Shown here piece by piece: positions 7,868 to 15,840 of a stretch of DNA of 64,000 nucleotides. Position 1 is the stretch's first letter, and each line of letters starts with the position of its first letter. A model generated the notes under the pieces. It saw only the letters and a program-made list of their open reading frames with translations. It was not told where the DNA came from and ran no database searches. Position numbers and translations under genes: made by a program. The stretch covers positions 62,001 to 126,000 of the forward strand of contig JANQQR010000024.1 in the NCBI GenBank assembly GCA_028289195.1, read 5' to 3'. This DNA comes from Phycisphaerales bacterium. Its GTDB lineage: Bacteria > Planctomycetota > Phycisphaerae > Phycisphaerales > UBA1924.

Positions 7868-7980
7868 CCATGCGCTTGTTCGGGAAAGATTACCCGATCA
7901 CCAACCGCACGACAAGAGGCACTTTCGGGTTTTTTCAGGATTCCTCCCTATCCCCTCTTCCGGGCGTGCGAGGCCTGCCT
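7868..7980. other. Part of the 705-base lexA-dprA interval
   Basis: The whole interval from 7276 to 7980 lacks a firmly supported gene. This right-hand part holds a promoter-like sequence facing lexA (7887-7915) and an AT-richer strip ending in a run of six T at about 7930, with no hairpin clear enough to call a terminator. Confidence 0.5.
7887..7915 (-). promoter_or_regulatory. Candidate promoter reading towards lexA
   Basis: On the minus strand, TTGTCG (7910-7915) and TAATCT (7887-7892) are separated by 17 bases in an AT-richer strip of this GC-rich region. Just downstream is CGAAC, half of a Gram-positive-type SOS box, without the partner half. Transcription would cover the uncertain frame and then lexA. 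Confidence 0.45.
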
Positions 7981-9162
7981 TCACGCACGCGCCAGGCGTC
8001 CGCCGCCGATCCGCTGCACGATCCTCCGGATCTCCAGAACCGTCGTTTCCGCCTGAATCACGGACGATTCGAGCGATGTCGCCCGGCACAGCTCGCTCAG
8101 TGTCAGCGGTTCCTCGAGCGCCTCGAAGATCTTCGATTGCTGGTCGCTCAGCACCGGACGCGCCGGAGCGCCGGACTCAGTTGACGAAGCGACGCGAGAC
8201 GCCGCCATGCGCAGCGCAGGCGAGCCGTCGAATAGATGGCGAGCTCCACCCTCCAGCGCATCGATCACGTCTCCGGGCTCGGTCACCAGCGCCGCGCCGC
8301 CTTGCTTGAGCAGATCGTTCGATCCCGCGGAAGCGGGGGAGTCGATCCGTCCCGGCACCACCATCACTTCGCGCCCGTACGCCTCGAGCGCCAGGCGCGC
8401 CGTGATCAGCGCCCCCGATCCGTTCGGCGCTTCGATCACCACGGTGCCCAGGCTCATCGCCGCGATGATTCGGTTGCGCGCCGGGAAGTTCTCCGGGCTC
8501 GGCGCTGAGTCGACCGGCAGCTCGCTCACGATGCACCCGCCCGCGTCGACCACCGCGTCGAACAGGTCGCGATTCTCCGGCGGGTAGCAGTGCGCCAGCC
8601 CGCAGCCGAGCACCACGATCGTGCGCGCCCGGGCCCGCAGCGCAGCCCGGTGCGCAGCGCTGTCTATGCCGCGTGCGCCGCCGGACACGACGACCAGCCC
8701 CGATTCGCTCAGTCGAGTTGCGAAGCGATCCGCCTGCTCCAGCCCGTACGGCGTGCACCGGCGGGAGCCGACCATCGCCACCGGGTAGTCGCGCTCCGGC
8801 CCGGCGATCGAGCCCCGCACCGCCAGCACGAGCGGCGCGTCGGGCGCCTGGGCCAGCAGCGCCGGGTACCCCGGCTCCCCGAGCGTCGCCAGTTCGACGC
8901 GGCGTTCTGCGCAGCGAGCAAGCTCATCGCTCAGGCGCTCGTCGGACTCGCCGAGGGCCGCCCTGATCTTGGAAGCCTTGTCCGCGCCGATGCCCCGCAC
9001 CGCACGCAGATCCGAAGTGCTCGCATCGAGGATCCGCTCGGCATCACCGAAGGCCTCGATCAGACGCCGCCCCAGCATCGGCCCGACGCCGGGCGTCGCC
9101 CACAGACGCAGGATCGCCTCCCGCTGGCGACAACCCCGCACGGATTCGGCGTCCGCACCCAT
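7981..9162 (-). CDS. dprA: DprA, DNA-processing / RecA-loading protein
   Basis: A 393-residue DprA (Smf). An N-terminal helix-hairpin-helix region (TPGVGPMLGRRLIEAFGD, then VRGIGADKASKI) precedes the Rossmann-like DprA core, with VGSRRCTPYG, SGGARGIDSAAHRAAL and GCGLAHCYPPEN typical of the family, then FPARNRIIAAMS and the C-terminal winged-helix domain (QSKIFEALEEPLTLSELC). DprA binds incoming single-stranded DNA and loads RecA during natural transformation. ATG 9162 is six bases behind TATATT, so the mRNA is probably leaderless. No other competence gene lies in the window, although pseudopilins are at 40-44 kb. Confidence 0.95.
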   Translation of the reverse strand: MGADAESVRGCRQREAILRLWATPGVGPMLGRRLIEAFGDAERILDASTSDLRAVRGIGADKASKIRAALGESDERLSDELARCAERRVELATLGEPGYPALLAQAPDAPLVLAVRGSIAGPERDYPVAMVGSRRCTPYGLEQADRFATRLSESGLVVVSGGARGIDSAAHRAALRARARTIVVLGCGLAHCYPPENRDLFDAVVDAGGCIVSELPVDSAPSPENFPARNRIIAAMSLGTVVIEAPNGSGALITARLALEAYGREVMVVPGRIDSPASAGSNDLLKQGGAALVTEPGDVIDALEGGARHLFDGSPALRMAASRVASSTESGAPARPVLSDQQSKIFEALEEPLTLSELCRATSLESSVIQAETTVLEIRRIVQRIGGGRLARA

Positions 9163-9168
9163 ACCTGA

Positions 9169-9196
9169 AATATACCGAACAAAGACGCAGATGCAA
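9169..9196 (-). promoter_or_regulatory. Promoter of leaderless dprA
   Basis: On the minus strand TTGCAT (9191-9196), a 16-base spacer and TATATT (9169-9174) form one of the better promoters in the window. TATATT ends six bases before the dprA ATG, so the transcript should begin at or very near the start codon. Confidence 0.6.
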
Positions 9197-9207
9197 GTTC
9201 AGGTTGC

Positions 9208-9429
9208 TCACCCACCAAACATCTTGACGCCGAGCACGATCGCCACCAGCCCGGCCCCGAGCGCCAGCCACCAGAACGCCACGGCACCCATCATCAGGAT
9301 GAACCCGATGAGCAGCGCCGCCGATCCCCCGCCCATGAGGAAGATGGCCCGCTTCTGGCGCTCCTGGCGCCGCGTCAGGTGGTGATGTTCGTCGTGATGG
9401 CCATGCGAGTGCGCTGAGTGTGAAGACAT
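9208..9429 (-). CDS. Small His-rich two-helix membrane protein
   Basis: A 73-residue protein with a histidine-rich N terminus (SSHSAHSHGHHDEHHH), a basic stretch (RRQERQKR) and two hydrophobic helices joined by a short turn. ATG 9429 is chosen over the upstream in-frame ATG because GGAGG lies eight bases before it. It is 32 bases downstream of a dprA promoter that faces away towards dprA, and it may be transcribed on its own. The histidines could bind metal, but nothing else supports a role. No family recognised; a genuine small gene is likely because of the clear ribosome site and coherent topology. Confidence 0.7.
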   Translation of the reverse strand: MSSHSAHSHGHHDEHHHLTRRQERQKRAIFLMGGGSAALLIGFILMMGAVAFWWLALGAGLVAIVLGVKMFGG

Positions 9430-9492
9430 GAGGGCGACCTCCAAGCTCCATTGTCGCGTGCAGAGGAGCGGGTGCCAAGCAAAATCCGGCCC

Positions 9493-10176
9493 TCACATCA
9501 CCAACTCACCCAACCCGCTCAGCCCAAGCGGCTCCTTCGTGAAGAACGGCTCGGCCGCCTCCGTCCCGATCCGCGAGCCGAAGTAGCGCAGCGCCCCGTC
9601 CAGCCACTGCACGATCGGCCGGTTCCGAGGCGGCAGCACGAACTGCGAGTGGTACGCCTCGATCGCCCGGCGCTTCGTGTCCTCGAACCCCGTCACGTCG
9701 ATCAGGAACGTCGGCTGCGCGACGATCCGCAGGTGCGTGCAGAAGTAGTAGATCACCCACTTGGGATAGATCGGCGCGCCGGGCAGGTCTATCTTCGTCA
9801 GCTTGGCGTCGAAGCGCGCGTCCTCGCAGATGCGCGTCACCGCCAGGTGATCGGGGTGCGCGTCCTCGAAGTAGGGGATGAACAGGATGCTCGCCTGGTG
9901 CTCGCGGATCACCCCCGCCACCTGGTGGCGCGCCTCGATCGTGTGCTCGACGAACCGGTTGGGCAGCCCAAGGTTCACGCGCCTCACGCCCAGGATCTCC
10001 GCCGCCGCCGCCGCTTCCTTGGCGCGGGTCTCCGGATCCCCGAACGGGGTCGGCTCGCCGTTGGTCATGTCCAGAAGCAGCACGTCGTGCCCGCTGGAGG
10101 CCAGCTTGGCGACCGTCGCGCCCATCCCCAGTTCCTGATCATCCGGGTGAGGCCCGGCAACGATGATGTTGGCCAC
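9493..10176 (-). CDS. bshB1: PIG-L family deacetylase, BshB1-like
   Basis: A 227-residue LmbE/PIG-L zinc deacetylase. Residues 9-17, PHPDDQELG, carry the zinc-binding HPDD motif, and AHPDH near residue 107 provides the second histidine pair. Length, DMTNGEPTPFGDPETRAKEA and NRFVEHTIEARHQVA are all characteristic of BshB1, which removes the acetyl group from GlcNAc-malate in bacillithiol synthesis. Neither bshA nor bshC is in the window; the adjacent glycosyltransferase does not resemble BshA at its N terminus. The start is GTG 10176 with GAGG about ten bases upstream. If not bacillithiol, the enzyme could deacetylate another GlcNAc conjugate. Confidence 0.87.
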   Translation of the reverse strand: MANIIVAGPHPDDQELGMGATVAKLASSGHDVLLLDMTNGEPTPFGDPETRAKEAAAAAEILGVRRVNLGLPNRFVEHTIEARHQVAGVIREHQASILFIPYFEDAHPDHLAVTRICEDARFDAKLTKIDLPGAPIYPKWVIYYFCTHLRIVAQPTFLIDVTGFEDTKRRAIEAYHSQFVLPPRNRPIVQWLDGALRYFGSRIGTEAAEPFFTKEPLGLSGLGELVM

Positions 10177-10256
10177 GAATCGTGATCCTCAAGTCAATGC
10201 GCAATTCGAAAGGCGCAAGCTGCAGCGCCCGCCGCCCGACTCCACCCAAAGCGTAC

Positions 10257-11480
10257 CTACCCAACCCCCTCTGCCCCTCTGCCCCTTTGCCCCTTTGCCC
10301 CTTCCCCATACACCTCCTCCAGCCTCTCCACCATCACCCGCCAGTCGAAGCGCTCGCGGCACGACTCCCGCCCCGCGTGCGCCAGCGACTGCGCCCGCTC
10401 CGGATCGGCCAGAATCCACTCCACCCGATCGCGCAGCGCGCCCACATCACCAGCGGGATACAGGCGACCCGTCTCCTTGTCGATGCACGCCTCCCGAGTC
10501 CCGTCCACATCGCTCGCCACGACCGGCACCCCTGCCAGCAATGCCTGAGGCACAGCTCGAGGCAGACCCTCCCGGTAGCTCGGGTGCACGAGAAGGTCCA
10601 TTGCGCCGATCATCGCCGGCACCCGCGCCGGGGGCACGAGCCCCGTCATCGTCACCCGATCACGCAGCCCCGCGTCATCCAGACGCCGCTCGAGATCCTC
10701 CCGCTTCCAACCGTCGCCGATCCACAGCAGGCGCACGCGCGCCTCGCGCTCCAGCAGGGGCGCCAGCGCATCGATCAGGTCATCGTGCCCCTTCAGATCC
10801 GCGAGTCGCGCGACCGTCCCGATGACGAACTCCTGCGCGCCGATCCCGAGTTCGGTGCGCACCGAGTCGCGGCTCTCCTTGGCGCGCAGGAACGCTTCGG
10901 TCTCCATGCCGGAGTGCACCGTGATGTACTGCTCAGCACGCCCGATCCCGCGCGCCAGGTACTGCTCGGTCATCGCGTCGGCCACGCTCACGATCCGGTG
11001 GCAGCGCTTCGCGGCAAATCGCTCCGACCACGCGTACAGACCGTTCCGCCACGCCCGCTCGTACCTGTGGAAGGGAGGCCCGTGGATCGTGTGCACCACG
11101 AGCGGCCGGCCCCGACGCCCGCCTTCTTTCCACGCCGCCATCCGCCCCAGCACACCCGCCTTGCTCGAATGCGTGTGCACCACATCCGGCCCGATCTCCC
11201 GGATCAATGCCCGTAGCTGCCGCAGCGCCTTCCAGTCCCGCAGGGGCGACAACTCGCGCACAAGATCCGGGATCTCATGCATCGCAGTGCCTCCCCCCTC
11301 TGCCTCTCTGCCCCTTTGCCCCTCTGCCCCTTCCCCGATCATCGACCCTTCGGGCCCGTAGATCGGCCCGTAGGCCAGGTGCACCTCGTGGCCGCCCTCC
11401 GCCTGCCCGCGGCAGGACAACAGCGTGTTCTCCTGCGAGCCCCCGACGATCAGGCGCGTGCTGACGTGCAGGATCTTCAA
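10257..11480 (-). CDS. GT4-type glycosyltransferase carrying two octamer-repeat insertions
   Basis: A 407-residue GT-B glycosyltransferase (family 1/4). The N-terminal half has GGSQENTL and the conserved DVVHTHSSKAG; the C-terminal half has the nucleotide-sugar site (GTVARLADLKG, then HPSYREGLPRAVPQALLAGVPVV). Such enzymes transfer a sugar from a nucleotide donor to a glycan or lipid on the cytoplasmic side. Residues 50-64 and the last 16 or so residues are Gly/Gln/Arg/Glu repeats encoded by octamer arrays at 11298-11336 and 10269-10307. The start is TTG 11480, overlapping the truA stop as TTGA, which suggests translational coupling. Acceptor unknown; a role in surface polysaccharide is only a guess. 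Confidence 0.87.
   Translation of the reverse strand: MKILHVSTRLIVGGSQENTLLSCRGQAEGGHEVHLAYGPIYGPEGSMIGEGAEGQRGREAEGGGTAMHEIPDLVRELSPLRDWKALRQLRALIREIGPDVVHTHSSKAGVLGRMAAWKEGGRRGRPLVVHTIHGPPFHRYERAWRNGLYAWSERFAAKRCHRIVSVADAMTEQYLARGIGRAEQYITVHSGMETEAFLRAKESRDSVRTELGIGAQEFVIGTVARLADLKGHDDLIDALAPLLEREARVRLLWIGDGWKREDLERRLDDAGLRDRVTMTGLVPPARVPAMIGAMDLLVHPSYREGLPRAVPQALLAGVPVVASDVDGTREACIDKETGRLYPAGDVGALRDRVEWILADPERAQSLAHAGRESCRERFDWRVMVERLEEVYGEGAKGQRGRGAEGVG
10269..10307. repeat. Octamer repeat array 1
   Basis: Plus strand: CTCTGCCC, CTCTGCCC, CTTTGCCC, CTTTGCCC, then CTTCCCC. It encodes the C-terminal tail of the glycosyltransferase on the minus strand. Period 8 shifts the reading frame at every unit, and no frame on either strand meets a stop. 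Confidence 0.9.
11298..11336. repeat. Octamer repeat array 2
   Basis: Plus strand: CTCTGCCT, CTCTGCCC, CTTTGCCC, CTCTGCCC, then CTTCCCC. Same unit and same terminal CTTCC as arrays 1 and 3, here as an internal insertion (about residues 48-64) of the glycosyltransferase. Confidence 0.9.
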
Positions 11481-12310
11481 GCGCCGGCTCCCTCCGGGCG
11501 TTCGGCGTCACCGGGGTAGCTCGCCCACTGCAGACACAGCCCGTGCGCCTCGAGCGTCGGCCCAGCCTTTCGCCGGTCGAGGCTCTCGAGAGCGGCGCTG
11601 ACATCGTCCGGCGACATCTTGCCGCGACCGACCTCGAGAAGCGTGCCCGCGATGATCCGGACCATGTTCCACAGGAACCCGTCGGCGCTGACATCGATCC
11701 AGATCCGCTCCGGCTCCGGTCGCGTCACGGCGCACGACAGCACGTTCCGCACCGTCGTCTCCCGCCCGTGGCCGGCGGCGGCGAACGCCGCAAAGTCGCG
11801 CTCGCCCTCGATGCGCAGCGCCGCCTCGTGCATGCGCTCGTGGTCCAGGTCCTCCCACACGTGGCGCACGAAGGCGCGGTCCCACAGCGGACGCCGGTGC
11901 GCGACGTGCAGCGAGTAGCGGTAGCCCTTGCAGATGCAGTCGCCGATGGGGTCGAACCCGTCGTGCGTGCGCACGGCGCTCCGCACGACGATGTCGTCGG
12001 GCAGGTTCGCGTTGATCGCTTGCGCCAGGCGCTCGTCCGGCGCGCCGCGCCGGTCGTCGCTCGCTGTGAACGCCGCGGTCTGATGCCACGCGTGCACGCC
12101 CGAGTCCGTGCGGCTCGCGCCCTTCACATCAACCGGCTCGCGCACGACCTCGCGCACCGCGTCTTCGAGCGCTTGCTGCACCGTGCGCAGGTGCTCACGC
12201 TTCGGCGCGCCGTGCTCGTCGACGCCGAGCTCGGGCGCGGGGCGCGACTGCTTCTGCCAGCCGTGGAACGACGTGCCGTCGTACGCGATCGTGAGCCTGT
12301 ATCTCGCCAC
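11477..12310 (-). CDS. truA: TruA, tRNA pseudouridine(38-40) synthase
   Basis: A 277-residue TruA. The N terminus ARYRLTIAYDGTSFHGWQKQ is diagnostic; Asp69 in GASRTDSGVHAWHQ is the catalytic aspartate; and DFAAFAAAGHG, then FLWNMVRIIAGTLLEVGRG, form the conserved C-terminal half. It isomerises uridines 38-40 of tRNA anticodon arms. About 20 residues (21-41) are inserted before the RTVQQALEDA helix. The long upstream frame is not part of the gene: the start is GTG 12310, seven bases behind TAGGCT, a leaderless pattern. The stop overlaps the TTG of the glycosyltransferase gene. Confidence 0.94.
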   Translation of the reverse strand: MARYRLTIAYDGTSFHGWQKQSRPAPELGVDEHGAPKREHLRTVQQALEDAVREVVREPVDVKGASRTDSGVHAWHQTAAFTASDDRRGAPDERLAQAINANLPDDIVVRSAVRTHDGFDPIGDCICKGYRYSLHVAHRRPLWDRAFVRHVWEDLDHERMHEAALRIEGERDFAAFAAAGHGRETTVRNVLSCAVTRPEPERIWIDVSADGFLWNMVRIIAGTLLEVGRGKMSPDDVSAALESLDRRKAGPTLEAHGLCLQWASYPGDAERPEGAGA

Positions 12311-12317
12311 GCGCGAC

Positions 12318-12323
12318 AGCCTA
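12318..12323 (-). promoter_or_regulatory. -10 box (TAGGCT) of leaderless truA
   Basis: On the minus strand TAGGCT is seven bases before GTG 12310 and there is no ribosome-binding site. It argues for GTG 12310 against longer upstream starts. Confidence 0.5.
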
Positions 12324-12810
12324 GCGGCGCAGCCCGTTTTCGGTGTGCCATGGGTGGACGCCCCCATCTCGCACGACTGCTGCGAAAAAGCACGCGCAAC
12401 CCGAAACCCCGCGCGCGACGCCTGCGAATCTACTGCTGTGTAGGGGTAAGACGCTCGCTCGCTTCCTCGGCACCAACGCCCGCGGACAGGAGAGAGCCGC
12501 GGCAGCCGACGAAACGACACGAGCCAGGCGAGGCCTTGCCCAAGGGCGAGGGCCGGTCGGTTGTGTTCTCCTTGCGCCGTCCGGCCCCCGCGCCCTTTCA
12601 CAGGCTCTCGTGATGGGGGCCGGGTGCGCCGCTCGCAAGAGCCGATCGTGGAGACGGCTCGCACGCGGAGCCACCGGCGCGGAGCGCCTCCCGATCGCGG
12701 CGCTCCGCATTCGATCCGAACCGATCGATCACAGGAGTTCGTACGGACGCGCTGGTTCCAGCGGCACAGGGCCAGCGCGCCGTGCTTTCAGATTGGCGGA
12801 GCAGGAAGGA
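12324..12810. other. Intergenic, 487 bases, no gene seen
   Basis: Upstream of truA and downstream of the NTF2-like gene. I see no supported coding frame, RNA fold or clear terminator; the open frames present lack any recognisable protein character. Confidence 0.5.
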
Positions 12811-13281
12811 TCAGTGGTCCGGGTGCGACTGCCACAGCACCTGGATGATCTTCCACTCGCCGTCGTACTTGGCCAGGTGGAAGTAGTCGATGCCCCAGTC
12901 GGCCGTCAGCTTCGCCGCCGCTGTCTGGTCGAGCACATCGAACACCACGATCTCCTTCGGCGCATCCGAGGGGAACTCGTAGCCCGACTCGGTCATGCGC
13001 ACGATGAGCCCGTGCAGTTCCTCGTAGTTCATCGGCGCCTGCTGGTACTCGGGGTCGTCGCCGCGCTTCACGAACCCGAGCTTCACGAGCTCGGGGTGCA
13101 CGCTGGCCTCGATGTTCTCCGGCTTGTGCTCGTACGCCGACTCGACGTAGTTGAGCACGGCCTGGCGCACGGCCTCGACGTCGGCGTCGTGGTCGTGGGC
13201 TCCCGCGTCGGTCGAGAGCAACGCACCGGTGGCGATCGCGAGCGCTCCGGCCCCCGCGCTGAGTGTGGCGAATGTCCGCAT
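12811..13281 (-). CDS. Exported NTF2-like (lumazine-binding-like) domain protein
   Basis: A 156-residue protein with a signal peptide (residues 1 to about 25, [22 protein letters not shown]) and one NTF2-like domain: an N-terminal helix ([17 protein letters not shown]), a central segment with HPELVKLGF, and C-terminal strands ending in [23 protein letters not shown] and IQVLWQSHP. This order matches the putative lumazine-binding (SnoaL-like) group, often found as exported proteins of unknown role in planctomycetes. An upstream in-frame ATG exists, but ATG 13281 has AGGAGA ten bases before it and begins the signal peptide. No catalytic residues are evident. It is divergent from sucD. Function unknown. 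Confidence 0.8.
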   Translation of the reverse strand: MRTFATLSAGAGALAIATGALLSTDAGAHDHDADVEAVRQAVLNYVESAYEHKPENIEASVHPELVKLGFVKRGDDPEYQQAPMNYEELHGLIVRMTESGYEFPSDAPKEIVVFDVLDQTAAAKLTADWGIDYFHLAKYDGEWKIIQVLWQSHPDH

Positions 13282-13376
13282 GGTCTGGGTCTCCTCTGTC
13301 CCGCCCGGGGGTAAGCGTCCGCCAGACGATACCCGCCCCGGGAGCACCGGTTTCGGGCGGAGCGGCCCGGAACCGC

Positions 13377-13382
13377 TATCCT
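13377..13382 (+). promoter_or_regulatory. -10 box (TATCCT) of leaderless sucD
   Basis: TATCCT is nine bases before ATG 13392 with no ribosome-binding site between. Confidence 0.5.
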
Positions 13383-13391
13383 CTCCGTCCC

Positions 13392-14360
<969 letters not shown>

Positions 14361-14395
14361 TACCTTTCGGCCCAAGGGCGCGGAAAGGCACACCG

Positions 14396-15406
14396 ATGAA
14401 CAGCACTCTCTCAGCTCTCGCGCTCGCCGCGGCGCTGTGCGCGCCCGTGTCCGCTCAGGACCGCGCCCCGATCGTCGTCGAGCACTCCGCTCTCAACGAT
14501 CTCCACCACCACATCCGCGCTGTGCTCCACGACAGGGCCGACGCCATCGACCTCCCCGGCATCGACCAGGCCCTCGCCCGCGCCGAGGACCTTGAGGGAC
14601 TCATGGCCGGCGAGTCGCTCGCCTGGGCCCCAGTCGACATCATCATCAGCGGCTTCGACTCCACCGAGGGCCTCGATGAGTTGCTCGCCCAGACCTGGAC
14701 CTCCCGGCGATTCCGAGGCGACAAGGCCGAGTTCCAGCGCCGCGCCGCCGAGTACGCCCGCGCGCTCGCGCCGATCGAAGACGCGTTCCTCGAGCGCCAC
14801 TGGCCCGGACGGCGCGCCGAGCTCGAGCGCTGGTGCGAATGGATCGACGAGACGATCGTCGCCCAGCCCGAGGCCTTCTACTGGCACGCCGAACGCCTGG
14901 GCTACGCCCGCCCCGAGCAGGTGCTGACGATCGTCGTCGTCACCGAGACCGGCTGGCCGGGCGGGTTCACCAACGCCAGCCGCGACAAGCGCGCCTCGTT
15001 CGTGCAGATCACCGGCGAGACCGAGTCATCGATGTACGAGCTGTGCATCCACGAGATGACGCACTCGCTGGACATCCTGGATCGCGGCGAGAAGCGCGCG
15101 GCTCCCACGCGTATCCGCAACGAGCTCCGAGGCGTGGTCGCCGACAATCGGCGCGGCGCCCAACTGCTGCGCAACGCGTGGCACACCGTCTACTTCATCC
15201 AGAGCGCGATGACCACCCGCCGGTTCTTCGATGAAACCCACGTCGACTACGGCCTCACGACCGACCTCTACGAGCGCTCGGGTCCCGCCTACCCGATCCA
15301 GCGCCGCATCTGGGATGCCTACAACAACGACGAGATCTCGCTCGACGACGCCGTCGAACAGACGATCACCCAACTGAGTGCTCTCGCAGCGGAGACGGGC
15401 GAATGA
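14396..15406 (+). CDS. Exported protein with HExxH metalloprotease-like motif
   Basis: A 336-residue protein with a signal peptide (MNSTLSALALAAALCAPVSAQ, cleavage after residue 21). Residues around 218-226 read CIHEMTHSLD, an HExxH zinc-peptidase-type motif followed by an aspartate, and the motif sits in a predicted helix. The rest, including FYWHAERLGYARPEQVLTIVVV and WHTVYFIQSAMTTRRFFD, is not recognised. A secreted or periplasmic zinc peptidase is plausible but the third ligand is not obvious. GGAAAGG lies before the ATG, and TACCTT at about 14362-14367 may be the -10. Its stop overlaps the following lipoprotein gene as ATGA, so the two are coupled. Confidence 0.7.
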   Translation: MNSTLSALALAAALCAPVSAQDRAPIVVEHSALNDLHHHIRAVLHDRADAIDLPGIDQALARAEDLEGLMAGESLAWAPVDIIISGFDSTEGLDELLAQTWTSRRFRGDKAEFQRRAAEYARALAPIEDAFLERHWPGRRAELERWCEWIDETIVAQPEAFYWHAERLGYARPEQVLTIVVVTETGWPGGFTNASRDKRASFVQITGETESSMYELCIHEMTHSLDILDRGEKRAAPTRIRNELRGVVADNRRGAQLLRNAWHTVYFIQSAMTTRRFFDETHVDYGLTTDLYERSGPAYPIQRRIWDAYNNDEISLDDAVEQTITQLSALAAETGE

Positions 15407-15840
15407 GCGCGGCGCGAGCCATCGCGACGTTCCTGCTCGTCGTCGCGGCGCTGTCGATCGGTGCGTGCGGCGCCAAGGGGCCGAGGGTCGACGCCGCCAC
15501 GATCTACACAGGCCCCGAAGCACGCATGGAGGCCACCGACCGATCCCACGTGGTCGTGTTCAGCGCCCCGACAGGGGGCTGGCGCGTCAACCTCGAGGGC
15601 CACGAGGACAAGTTCGACGTGCGCCGCGCCTTCATCACCCTCCGGCGCCCCGCGCCGGACCGGATGGTCACGCAGGCGATCGTCGAGCACCACATCGACA
15701 CCGCTGTTCCCCTGGCCCAGAACGTTGAGGTCTACGCCCGCGTGCTGGAAGAGGAAGCCACCGGCAAGGGGGTCGGCTACAAGTTCGCGGCTCGGGCCGA
15801 GGCCACCCGCTCGGTCACCACTCCCGCAGCGCCTCGCTGA
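15403..15840 (+). CDS. Small lipoprotein of unknown function
   Basis: A 145-residue protein whose N terminus (AIATFLLVVAALSIGAC) is a lipoprotein signal with the lipobox SIGAC, cleavage before the Cys near residue 22. The remainder is a single compact region with alternating strands (HVVVFSAPTGGWRVNLEG, RAFITLRRPAPDRMV) suggesting a small beta-sandwich. Translation is coupled to the HExxH protein by an ATGA overlap, so the two probably work in the same envelope process. The 3' end overlaps the end of the opposing exported protein gene by 26 bases. No family recognised. Confidence 0.72.
   Translation: MSAARAIATFLLVVAALSIGACGAKGPRVDAATIYTGPEARMEATDRSHVVVFSAPTGGWRVNLEGHEDKFDVRRAFITLRRPAPDRMVTQAIVEHHIDTAVPLAQNVEVYARVLEEEATGKGVGYKFAARAEATRSVTTPAAPR

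Noticed and set aside
7868..7880. Complete LexA box in front of lexA
   Set aside because: Only the CGAAC half of the CGAACNNNNGTTCG type is present, and LexA sites in this phylum are not known to me.
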